64,000 nucleotides of DNA from VFZN01 sp963709325 (GTDB taxonomy: Bacteria > Acidobacteriota > Vicinamibacteria > Vicinamibacterales > UBA2999), in NCBI GenBank assembly GCA_963709325.1, contig CAVPVV010000001.1:62001-126000 (forward strand), read 5' to 3'. The first letter of the stretch is position 1; every line of letters begins with the position of its first letter. Below the pieces are notes generated by a model that saw only the letters and a list, made by a program, of their open reading frames with translations, was not told where the DNA came from and searched no databases. The position numbers and the translations under genes were made by a program. Shown here piece after piece: positions 50,349-58,516 of the stretch.

Positions 50349-51881
50349 ATGAGCACGCTTGCCGATCGACTGCGGGGCATCGTCAGCGGCGCCGTGCCGC
50401 GTGTGGCCCCGGACGCAGGCGGCGCAGAGGAAAACGCCGCGCCCCCGATCGCGACATACCGCGGCCTGGACGGGGCCAGCCTCGCGCGGGCAGCGGCAGT
50501 ACTCGGCGGCTCGGTCTCGACGTTGCCCAACGGCGCCACTATCGTCGTGGATCGCTTCTACGAGGCTGGGAGCCAGTACGGCCGCGTCACGATCGGCGAC
50601 ATTGCCGACGTATTGCTGGACGGCGAGGAGGCGCTGGCACTGCTGACGAGGGCCTGGCCCGCGTCCCGCCTTCGCCAAGGCTACGGCGGGCAGGCCCGCC
50701 ACGATACGCTCGATCTCGTTCGGGTTGATCGCCGCGAAGCTGAGGGCGGTGACACTCCGTCCCGCAGTTTCCCCTCCCGAGCTTTGTCCGACTCACGACC
50801 CTTCGATGAACTCAGGGTCGTCCCGGGCGAAATCGAGGGGCGGCAGGCGGCGCAGCCGCTGTGGTTCCTGGACCTCGAAACGACAGGTCTCGCCGGAGGC
50901 GCAGGCACGCAAGCGTTCCTCGTCGGCTGCGCCTGTCTCGACCGCGATGGCTTCTCGGTCAGGCAGTTCCTGCTTCCGGGCTACGAGCACGAGCGGGCTC
51001 TGCTCGCCGAGATGAGCGCCTGGGCGGCGGAGCGTGGCGCGATTGTCACCTTCAACGGCCGCTCGTTCGACGTGCCGTTGATCGAAACGCGTTACCTGTT
51101 TCACCGGCAGCCGTTTCCGCTCGAAGGCCGCCCGCACGTGGACATGCTGCACCCGGCCCGCCGGCTGTGGCGGGCCCGCGGCGAGTGGGAGGGAGCGAGC
51201 GAGGCGAGTTGCTCGCTCGGGACTCTCGAGAAGCTGATCGCCGGCGTCCACCGCGTTGGCGACGTACCCGGCTTCGAAATCCCCTCGCGTTATTTCCGGT
51301 TCGTTCGGGACGGCGACGCCCGCCCGCTCGAGGCGGTCCTCGAACACAACCGCCTCGACCTGGTGTCACTGGCGCTGGTGATGGCGCGGGCGCTGACGCT
51401 GGTCGAGCGCGGCCCGTCCGCGGCGTTGTCGCCGTACGAGTGCCTGGGGCTGGCGCGCATCTACGACCGCGCCGGGCGTCGCGAGGAGGCGGAAGTCTCG
51501 TATCTGGAAGCGATCGATCGGCTGGGCAAAGTGGAGCGCGATCCCGAGACGCTTGCCGATGCGCTCCGGCGGCTGGCGTACTGCCGCCGCCGGGCCGGGC
51601 GCTGGAGGGATGCGGCTGACGCGTGGCAGCAACTGGCCGATCTGCCGAGATGTCCGGCCGTGCTTCGCCACGAAGCCCGCGAGGCGCTGGCGATCTATCA
51701 CGAGCACCGCGCCCGCGACCTGAACACGGCTCACGCCCACGCGCGGCAGTTGTTCAGCAATCCGGTCAGCGGCCGACAGCGCGATGCGGCCGAACACCGG
51801 CTGCGTCGTCTCGAAAGAAAACTCGGCAGAAAGACAATGGGCTCCAGTTTGTTCCTGGAGCCCATCGATGACCAGGCCTGA
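50349..51881 (+). CDS. mrfB: MrfB-like RNase H-fold exonuclease with TPR tail and repeat-derived insertion
   Basis: 510 residues. A YprB/MrfB-type ribonuclease H-like domain occupies about residues 165-340: FLDLETTGLAGGAGT (metal Asp and Glu), ATFNGRSFDVPLIETR-type text with the second Asp, and NRLDLVSLALVMARAL with the third. An N-terminal domain of about 95 residues precedes it, and a TPR-like helical tail follows (AEVSYLEAIDRLGKVERDPETLADAL). Between residues 100 and 160 lies an insert encoded by two REP-like DNA repeats. The gene follows mrfA after 12 bases. The 3' end contains a perfect hairpin that may serve rpmE on the other strand. Confidence 0.85.
   Translation: MSTLADRLRGIVSGAVPRVAPDAGGAEENAAPPIATYRGLDGASLARAAAVLGGSVSTLPNGATIVVDRFYEAGSQYGRVTIGDIADVLLDGEEALALLTRAWPASRLRQGYGGQARHDTLDLVRVDRREAEGGDTPSRSFPSRALSDSRPFDELRVVPGEIEGRQAAQPLWFLDLETTGLAGGAGTQAFLVGCACLDRDGFSVRQFLLPGYEHERALLAEMSAWAAERGAIVTFNGRSFDVPLIETRYLFHRQPFPLEGRPHVDMLHPARRLWRARGEWEGASEASCSLGTLEKLIAGVHRVGDVPGFEIPSRYFRFVRDGDARPLEAVLEHNRLDLVSLALVMARALTLVERGPSAALSPYECLGLARIYDRAGRREEAEVSYLEAIDRLGKVERDPETLADALRRLAYCRRRAGRWRDAADAWQQLADLPRCPAVLRHEAREALAIYHEHRARDLNTAHAHARQLFSNPVSGRQRDAAEHRLRRLERKLGRKTMGSSLFLEPIDDQA
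50666..50692. repeat. REP-like element translated in mrfB
   Basis: A palindromic-ended unit, CCCGCC ... GGCGGG flanking TTCGCCAAGGCTAC, is read in frame as SRLRQGYGGQAR. I recognise this as a widely dispersed repeat of metagenomic genomes. It sits in the linker of the exonuclease. Confidence 0.6.
50795..50821. repeat. Second REP-like element translated in mrfB
   Basis: A 7-bp inverted repeat ACGACCC/GGGTCGT flanks TTCGATGAACTCA and is read in frame as RPFDELRVV. It belongs to the common CGACCCTTCGACAAGCTCAGGGTCG family of dispersed repeats. It lies about 100 bases after the first element, still in the linker. Confidence 0.6.
51837..51865 (-). terminator. Perfect 11-bp hairpin inside the 3' end of mrfB, likely rpmE terminator
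   Basis: ATGGGCTCCAG/CTGGAGCCCAT with a 7-base loop. On the minus strand it is followed by TGTCTTTCTG and lies 48 bases after the rpmE stop. On the plus strand no T tract follows. It encodes the last residues of MrfB (GSSLFLEPI). Confidence 0.5.
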
Positions 51882-51912
51882 AACCTGGAGGCTGAAGCCT
51901 GCCGCGCGCAGC

Positions 51913-52179
51913 CTAGCTGGGTTTCGAAGCGGCCTTCTTCGCCTTCGCTTCCTTCGCCGCGGCCTTGCGGGCCTCGACGGTCTGCGCGCCGAACTTCTTG
52001 GTGAATCGGTCGACGCGTCCCTCGGTGTCGATCAGCTTCTGCCGTCCGGTGAAGAACGGATGGCAGTTCGAGCAGATTTCGAGGTGGAGATCCTTCTTGG
52101 TGGAGCGGGTGTTCCAGCTGGCGCCGCAGGCGCAGTGGACGGTGACCTCGTGATATTCGGGGTGAATGCCAGCCTTCAT
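51913..52179 (-). CDS. rpmE: 50S ribosomal protein L31, zinc-binding type, with Lys/Ala tail
   Basis: 88 residues. It starts MKAGIHPEYHEVTVHCACG, and the zinc ligands C16, C18, C36 and C39 (CAC ... CSNC) mark the zinc-containing (C+) form. The family signature HPFFTGRQKLIDTEGRVDRFTKKF is complete. The C-terminal 20 residues are an Ala/Lys-rich extension (ARKAAAKEAKAKKAASKPS), probably contacting rRNA. L31 bridges the ribosomal subunits and also acts as a zinc store. The gene stands alone on the minus strand with a -10-like TATACT upstream. Confidence 0.96.
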   Translation of the reverse strand: MKAGIHPEYHEVTVHCACGASWNTRSTKKDLHLEICSNCHPFFTGRQKLIDTEGRVDRFTKKFGAQTVEARKAAAKEAKAKKAASKPS

Positions 52180-52271
52180 CGTGATGTCCTTGCTGCCGGA
52201 TCCGGGACCGCCGTGCCCTGCGACGTCCAGGGGCGGACCTGTCCACTTTCCGGCTGAAAATGAAACACCCT

Positions 52272-52277
52272 AGTATA
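52272..52277 (-). promoter_or_regulatory. Candidate -10 element for rpmE
   Basis: TGATATACT (minus strand) contains TATACT, about 90 bases before the rpmE ATG and directly after the stop of the PLD gene. No good -35 is visible at 17 bases, so the assignment is tentative. Confidence 0.35.
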
Positions 52278-53764
52278 TCAGGCTTCGCTCGTCTTTCGCT
52301 CACCCTCGGCAGGCACCGCCTGTCCGGTTGGGGCCGCAAGCCCGTCTTCGGGCCGTTTCCATAAGAGCTTCGCAGCCCGAACGGACCAGGCGAGGCCGAG
52401 CCAGGCGACGATGACTCCGATAGGCGCGGCCAGCGCCCTGGGCCACACGAACGCGACCACCGCGAGTGCCAGCGCCAGAGCCGCACCGTAGAACAGGGTT
52501 GTCGCTTCGGCCCTCGCGACGGTCCTCCTGGCGGTGAGCACGGCGCTGAAAGTGTGGCCGATGCGCAGCGCGCCAGCGGCAGCTCGAGCGGCTCGTCCGC
52601 GATGGCGGCGCTGAGCGCGAACGTACGGTGTCGAAGTCCTGGCACGAGGCGAGGCGGGCAGCACCCGGCGGTGGCTCAGGACGATCTCGGAGGCGTTCTC
52701 GAGGTCCTTCTCGTACATCGCCTCCATCTCGCGGCCGAAGCGCTCGTCCTCGACCGCGACGTCGAGCTCCCAGTTGCCGAGCCAGCTCTGGATGTTCAGG
52801 TTGGTCGAGCCGACCCGGGCCCACTTCCCGTCGGCGACCGCGGTCTTGGCGTGGATCATCGGCCCGTTCCACTCGAAGACGCGGACGCCGCCATCGAGCA
52901 GCGCGCGGTAGCCGGCGCGGGTCAGCCGCTGGATCATCGCGATGTCGCTGCCGCTGCCAGGCACGAGCAGCCGCACGTCCACGCCGTCGCGGGCCGCGTT
53001 GCAAAGGCTTCGACGTAGGCGTTGACGCCGACGAAGTACGCGTCGGTCACCCACAGCGTGCGGCGGGCGAGCGCGGTGACGAGTTGATCGAGGCGGAACA
53101 TCCCGCCGCCGGCCGGCATCGACGCGATCACCCGCAGGGCGGTGTCGCCGGCGTCGGGAATCTGCTCGGGGCCGATCTTCTCGTCGTCGGGGAGCGCGGC
53201 GCCGGAGTGGCTCCAGACGTGCGCGAACGCGGCCTCGACATCGGCGACGGCCGGCCCGGCGATCGAGACGCCGGTGTCGCGCCACGGCTCGATGCCCTTC
53301 TCCGGATCGCCCAGCCACTGCTCGCCGACGCAGAGCCCGGTGACGAACGCGACGCGGCCGTCGACGCAGAGCACCTTGCGGTGATCGCGGGACATCCACG
53401 AGAACGGCGAGGACAGGCTGAGGCGATTGAAGGTGCGGGCATCGACGCCGGCGGCGCGCAGCTGCCGCCAGTAGGAGAACGAGGTCTTGCCGATGCTGCC
53501 CAGCCAGTCGGTGAGGAGTCGGACCCGGACACCAGCGCGGGCCCGCTCGGCGAGCGCTTCGGCAAACATCCGTCCGGCGCGATCGCTGTGAATGAGATAG
53601 AGCTCGAAATGAATCCACTTCTCGGCGCGAGCGATCGCGTCGAGCCAGGCGGGGTAGTTCTCGCGCGCATCGCGGAGCAGCGTCACCTGGTTGCCCGGGA
53701 CGAGCGGCGCGCCGGCGGCGCGCGAGAACGCCTGATCAGCTTGAGGCCGCAACCGGTGAGGCAC
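52278..53764 (-). CDS. Phospholipase D/cardiolipin synthase-family protein with C-terminal membrane segment (one frameshift)
   Basis: It has two HKD motifs: SRDHRKVLCVDGRVAFVTG and MIHAKTAVADGKWARVGSTN, the pair required for phosphatidyl transfer. The frame breaks near 53010 between VGVNAYVEAF and NAARDGVDVRLLVPG; one missing base repairs it. The total is about 495 residues. The start is GTG at 53764 (PHRLRPQADQAF). Instead of the two N-terminal helices of ClsA, two hydrophobic helices lie near the C-terminus (LFYGAALALALAVVAFVWP and IGVIVAWLGLAWSV). It probably makes cardiolipin, or another phospholipid transfer product, at the inner membrane. Confidence 0.82.
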
Positions 53765-53800
53765 CTCTCGAATGTTACCGGAATGCGCGAGCTCGACCAG

Positions 53801-54985
53801 TCAGTTCGCTCCCGACGCGTAACGCCGCATCGGGTATTTCTGCAGCTCCGCGATCTCCTGCAGCGCGTCGACGGCGGCTGCCCGCATCGCTGCCGAGGGA
53901 TGCTGATCGAGCACCGCCTGCAGGTGCTGATACGCAGGCGCGAGCTGGCCGCGCCGGAGTTCCATCAGGCCGGCCCCAAGATGGGCCTGGGCGATCCCGG
54001 CATCTCCTGAGTGCACGCGCAGGAATCGCCGGTAAACGACCAGGGCGGCGTCGGTGTGGCCGTTCTCCGCCAGCCAGTTGGCCAGGGCGAGGCAGCTCGA
54101 GGGATCCAGCGCCTCGGGGTTCGGCGTCGCGAAATAGGCGCGGGCGGCGCCTTCCATGTCGCCCCGATCGAGGGCCGCTTGGACCACGCTCGGAGCGACC
54201 GCCTGCCGCGCCGCGCCCGCATATTCGTACGGCGTGCTGCTCGCGGCTGAACGGTCGGCGATCCATGCCCAGGCCAGCCCCGCGACGAAGCCGCCGATAT
54301 GCGCGCCATGGGCAACACCGCCGCCTGATTGTCCGGCGGTGAAGAGCATCGGCAGCAGGTTGTCGATGAGCAGATAGACGCCGAGCACGAGGCGGGCCGG
54401 GAACTCGACCACGCGCAGGAAGATGGGAAACAGGAACACGAACACACGCACCACGTTGCGCGGGAACCACAGGAAGTAGAACCCGAGCACGCCGGAGATG
54501 GCCCCAGACGCTCCGACGAGCGGAAGCATCGAATCCGGATCGAGCAGGGCGTAGAAGAGCGTCGCGGCGGCGCCGGTTGCCAGGTAGGCGATCAGATAAC
54601 GCGCGCGCCCGAGCCGGTACTCGACATTGTCGCCGTAAATCCAGAGGAACAGCATGTTCCCGAACAGGTGCATGAACCCGCCATGCAGGAACATCGAGGT
54701 GAGCAGATCGATCGCGTGCGGAGCGCCGGGCCTGAAGCCGTGCGCGAAGACGAACAGATCGTAGCTCGTCATGTCCCGAAGCACGGCCTGCAGCGGAACG
54801 TTCGGGGGAATCGACGAGCGGATCGCGGCGATGTATTCCGCGAGCCGTGGATCCCGCGGGTCCACCGGCGCCACTCCCAGCGGCAGCGTGAAGAGCACGA
54901 AGACCGCGACGTTCATCGCGATGAGGAAGTAGTTCATCCACGGTACGCGCTGGGGATTCGGCGCGTCGCTGAGGGGCAGGAACAT
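53801..54985 (-). CDS. Rhomboid-family intramembrane serine protease with C-terminal TPR-like region
   Basis: 394 residues from the ATG at 54985. A TTG at 55042 could add 19 residues, but FLPLSDAPNPQRVPWMNY is the usual rhomboid start. Six or more membrane helices are present. The catalytic Ser is S160 in GASGAISG and the catalytic His is H229 in AHIGGFVAG; the HLFGNMLFLWIYG motif lies in the L1/helix-2 region. About 130 residues after the membrane domain form helical repeats (ALDRGDMEGAARAYFATPNPEALD). It cleaves membrane proteins within the bilayer; the substrate is unknown. It is 36 bases upstream of the PLD gene, so the two may be co-transcribed. Confidence 0.9.
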   Translation of the reverse strand: MFLPLSDAPNPQRVPWMNYFLIAMNVAVFVLFTLPLGVAPVDPRDPRLAEYIAAIRSSIPPNVPLQAVLRDMTSYDLFVFAHGFRPGAPHAIDLLTSMFLHGGFMHLFGNMLFLWIYGDNVEYRLGRARYLIAYLATGAAATLFYALLDPDSMLPLVGASGAISGVLGFYFLWFPRNVVRVFVFLFPIFLRVVEFPARLVLGVYLLIDNLLPMLFTAGQSGGGVAHGAHIGGFVAGLAWAWIADRSAASSTPYEYAGAARQAVAPSVVQAALDRGDMEGAARAYFATPNPEALDPSSCLALANWLAENGHTDAALVVYRRFLRVHSGDAGIAQAHLGAGLMELRRGQLAPAYQHLQAVLDQHPSAAMRAAAVDALQEIAELQKYPMRRYASGAN

Positions 54986-55074
54986 GCTGATTTCGAGTAT
55001 AGCCGTCGCGGATTGCCCATTCTCGCCGCGTGCTGCGTCCAAACCGGACGCTTTCAGAGGTATGGTGTGAGCAA

Positions 55075-56326
55075 ATGATCAGTCGGTCCATCGCTCGGAT
55101 TGTGGGATGGGCGGCCGTCTGCGCAGCCCTTTTGAGTTGGGCCCCGGCATCGGCCGGGGTGCCGCCTCCGGCCGGTCGCCAGCCAGGTCAAACGGGACCG
55201 CTCTACGTGGGCTCCGCCTCGTGCCGGCCGTGCCACACCCAGACCTACGAACGGTGGTCGAAAACCCGCATGGCCAACGTCGTTCGCGATCCCCGCGAGC
55301 ACCCCGAGGCGGTGCTGCCCGACTTCAAGGCGGCCGATCCGCTTCGTACCTTCTCGCTGGACGATGTCGCCTTCGTCTACGGCAGCCGATGGAAGCAGCG
55401 CTACTTCAAGAAGGTTGGCAACGACTACTTCCCGCTGCCGGCCCAGTGGGATGTGACGCATCGGGTGTGGCGGCCTTACTTCGTCGCCCCCAACACCGAT
55501 TGGTGGGTGAAGTTCTACCCGGCCGACAACGCGCAGCGACCGACCGGGCCGCTCTGTGACGGGTGCCACTCGGTCAACTACGACATCAAGACCAGGGCGG
55601 TGACCGAGTGGAATGTCGGGTGCGAGAAATGCCACGGGCCGGGCAGCGACCATGTCAAGGCGCCGGCTCGCGCCAACATCGTCAACCCGGCGCGTCTCGA
55701 CTTCGTCCGCGCGAACGACACCTGCATCCAGTGTCATTCACAGGGGCAGCCCCTCAGCAATCCGATCGAGAACCAGTATTACGACTGGCCGGTCGGCTTC
55801 AATCAGGGCGGCAACCTCAAGGACTACTGGCGGCTCGAAGAGCACACGATCGGGCAGCAGACGTTCACCCATTTTCCGGACGGCACCGCTCACAAGAACC
55901 GGATGCAGGGGAACGATTTCGTGCAGAGCGTCATGTACCGCCGCGGCGTCACCTGTTTCGGCTGTCACGATCCCCACGGCACACCGAATCCCGCTGATTT
56001 GATCAAGCCGGCTCGCAGCGTCTGCCTGAGCTGTCATGGGCCGACGTCACCGAACGGGCCGCATTCTCCGACCATCGAGCAGCACACGCATCATCAGCAG
56101 GGAAGCGCCGGGAGTGAATGCGTTGCCTGTCACATGCCCGCAATCGAGCAGACGATTGCCGATGTCAACGTGCGAAGCCACACCTTTGCGTTCATCGCAC
56201 CCAGGTTGACCGAACAGTTCAAGATGCCGAACGCCTGTACCGAGCTGCCACGCGGACAAATCGGCCACGTGGGCGACCGAGGCGATGCGCGGCTGGCCCG
56301 GCATCTCACCGTGGCGTATGCAATGA
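55075..56326 (+). CDS. Exported multiheme (eight CXXCH) c-type cytochrome (one frameshift)
   Basis: Start is the ATG at 55075 (ISRSIARIVGWAAVCAALLSWAPASAG signal). Seven CXXCH sites are directly readable: CRPCH, CDGCH, CEKCH, CIQCH, CFGCH, CLSCH and CVACH. Near 56238 an extra G hides the eighth. Without it the reading becomes MPNACTSCHADKSATWATEAM and ends at a TGA at 56324-56326, which also removes an overlap with aguA. The last part fits the cytochrome c554/NrfA-related pattern. The corrected length is about 417 residues. It is a periplasmic electron carrier or reductase; the partner is unknown, as no quinol-oxidising gene is adjacent. Confidence 0.82.
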
Positions 56327-56344
56327 CGAGGGCGAGTTTCGCTC

Positions 56345-57442
56345 CTACCAGGCGGGCTGCTGTTGCGTCAGGCAGTGAATGGCGCCCAGTCCCCAGATGA
56401 GCGTGCGGCAGTCCACGCCGACGACGCGACGGTCAGGAAGCACGCGCTGAAACGCTTCGAGAGCGCGACGGTCCCGTTCCGGCTGACCGAAGGTCGGCAC
56501 CAGCACGGCGCCGTTGACGAAGGAGAAGTTCATGTAGGTCGCGGGTAAGCGTTGCCCTTTCCAGGCGACCCGGCGCGGCATCGGCAACTCGACGACGGTG
56601 AACGGTCGTCCGGTGAGGTCGCGCATCTTCGCCAGCCGCCGCCGCGCGTCCTGGAGCACCGCAGAGTTGGCGTCTCGTCGATCCTGCTCGATACCGATGA
56701 CGATCGTTCGCGGATCGACGAAGCGGGCCAGGTCGTCGATGTGTCCATCGGTGTCGTCGCCCTCGATACCCTCGCCCAGCCACAGCACCTGGTCCTGACC
56801 GTAGTAATCGCAGAGGTAGCGCTCGATAGCCGCCTTCGACAGGTGTGGGTTCCGGTTCTTGTTCAGCAGGCACGACGTCGTCGTCAGGATGCTGCCGGTG
56901 CCGTTGAAATCGACTGCGCCGCCTTCCATGACGATGCCTGGCGCAAATACAGGCAGCTCGAGCTCGTGCGCGACCTTGGTCGGCACCGCGTCGTCATCGT
57001 CGTACGGCGGATACTTGCCGCCCCACGCGTTGAAGCCCCAGTCGACGATTGCCGCCTCGGTACGCTCCCGGCGTGTCCGCAGGACGAAGGCTGGCCCGTG
57101 ATCGCGCGTCCAGCATTCGTTGGTGCGGATCTCGTGGAAGCGGATGCGGCGCATGGGCACGCGGCGCGCCCGCAGTGTCTCTGAGACGATGCGCCGGTAG
57201 TTGCGGTTCGGCACGTTGAGATGGACCGGCTCGAAGCGGGCGATCGTCTTGATGACGCCGATCACGCCTTCGATGCACTCGTGATACCGGTCCGGGAACG
57301 AAATTCCCTCGGGGCGCGGCCAGCTGACCCAGGTGCCGCTGTGTCGTGCCCACTCAGGCGGAAACGAGTAGCCGAGCTCCCGCGGAGTGCGGGCTGTCAC
57401 AGGCGCACGCCGGGTGCGGGCGGCTGGGGTTGGGCCGGGCAC
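56345..57442 (-). CDS. aguA: Agmatine deiminase
   Basis: 365 residues of the peptidyl-arginine-deiminase-like family. The substrate and catalytic motifs are visible: WARHSGTWVSWPRPE, IRTNECWTRDHGPAF, VMEGGAVDFNGTGSILTT, EGDDTDGHIDDLARFVDP and the nucleophile C357 in GLGAIHCLTQQQP. It hydrolyses agmatine to N-carbamoylputrescine and ammonia. The GTG start at 57442 lies 6 bases after the aguB stop, so aguB and aguA are one operon that completes putrescine synthesis from agmatine. The gene ends 18 bases from the corrected end of the convergent cytochrome gene. Confidence 0.92.
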   Translation of the reverse strand: MPGPTPAARTRRAPVTARTPRELGYSFPPEWARHSGTWVSWPRPEGISFPDRYHECIEGVIGVIKTIARFEPVHLNVPNRNYRRIVSETLRARRVPMRRIRFHEIRTNECWTRDHGPAFVLRTRRERTEAAIVDWGFNAWGGKYPPYDDDDAVPTKVAHELELPVFAPGIVMEGGAVDFNGTGSILTTTSCLLNKNRNPHLSKAAIERYLCDYYGQDQVLWLGEGIEGDDTDGHIDDLARFVDPRTIVIGIEQDRRDANSAVLQDARRRLAKMRDLTGRPFTVVELPMPRRVAWKGQRLPATYMNFSFVNGAVLVPTFGQPERDRRALEAFQRVLPDRRVVGVDCRTLIWGLGAIHCLTQQQPAW

Positions 57443-57448
57443 GGGTGA

Positions 57449-58379
57449 CTAGTCGGAGAACCGGCGGCTCAAGTCGCCGTAGGCATCGACGCGCCGGTCG
57501 CGGAGGAACGGCCAGTGCGTGCGGCTGAACTCCACCTTGTCGAGGTCGCAGTCAACCAGCATCACCTGCTCGCGGTCGGCCGGCGCCCGCTTGACGATCT
57601 GACCGTCCGGCGAGGCAACGAACGACTGGCCCCAGAACTGGATCCCCTCCAGGTTCACCGGCTTTCCCTTCGCGTCGAGGATTCGTTCGTGACCGGTGCG
57701 GTTCGGCGCGCAGACATAGCAGCCATTCGCCACCGCGTGGCTGCGCTGGATCAGCTCCCACGAATCGTGCTGGGCCTTCCCGTACTGCGCCCGCTCTTTG
57801 GGATGCCAGCCGATCGCGGTGGGGTAGAACAGCATTTCGGCACCCTGCAACGCGGTGAGACGCGCGCGCCTCGGGGAACCATTGATCCCAGCACACCAGC
57901 ACGCCGATGCACCCGCGGGTTGTACGCCAGGCGCGGAACCCGGTATCCCCAGGCGTGAAATAGAACTTCTCGTAGTAGAGCGGATCGTCCGGGATGTGCA
58001 TCTTGCGGTAGATCCCGAGGATCGAGCCATCCGATTCGAGGACCACGGCGGTGTTGTGGTACAGCCCCGCGGCCCGCTTCTCGAAGAGCGACGCGACGAT
58101 CACCGCCTTGTGCTTGCGCGCCAACGCACCGAGAGCGTCCGTGGAGGGCCCGGGGATCGTCTCCGCCAGCTCGAAGAAGCGATGATCTTCGACCTGGCAG
58201 AAGTACTGCGAGCGGAACAGCTCCTGGGTGCAGAAGATCGACGCGCCGCCGCGCAAGGCGCGCTCGGCAAGCGCGACCTGATGTTCGAGGTTCGCCGCCG
58301 GGTCCGGACCGCACGCCATCTGGCTGAGGCCGACGCGAACGACACGTGATGATGACGGCGAGCGACGTCGAGAAGGCAT
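57449..58379 (-). CDS. aguB: N-carbamoylputrescine amidase (one frameshift)
   Basis: Carbon-nitrogen hydrolase with the Glu-Lys-Cys triad: E53 in TQELFRSQYFC, K126 in YRKMHIPDDPLYYEKFYF and C163 in VLVCWDQWFPEA. The C-terminal half includes AEMLFYPTAIGW, ANGCYVCAPNRTGHE and FWGQSFVASPDG. The two halves are in different frames; removing one base in the GCGCGCG run near 57865 joins FPEA to ARLTALQGAEM. The corrected length is 309 residues. It converts N-carbamoylputrescine to putrescine, CO2 and ammonia, the step after AguA, whose gene follows by 6 bases. Confidence 0.88.
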
Positions 58380-58426
58380 CGAATCCCCACTTATAGCACG
58401 TCGGGTGCGACGAGGGCCGGGTGGCG

Positions 58427-58495
58427 GCAGGTGCGGCAGCTGTAGATCCGCAGGTGCGACGGGTGCGGCAGGTGCGGGTGCGACAGGTGCGACGC
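58427..58495. repeat. GCAGGTGCG-type minisatellite upstream of the MFS gene
   Basis: Repeated words GCAGGTGCG, GGGTGCG and CAGGTGCGAC fill most of the divergent gap 58380-58516. They are related, in reverse, to the 9-bp tandem at 12819-12854. They can be read in frame as Arg/Val/Gln repeats if the MFS gene is started upstream, which argues for the later start. Confidence 0.55.
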
Positions 58496-58516
58496 AGTCG
58501 AGCTAAGCTGCCTCAC

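Noticed and set aside
58421..58516. Upstream in-frame start for the MFS transporter
   Set aside because: It would translate the GCAGGTGCG repeat into an Arg/Val/Gln string before the first membrane helix; the ATG at 58517 fits the family.
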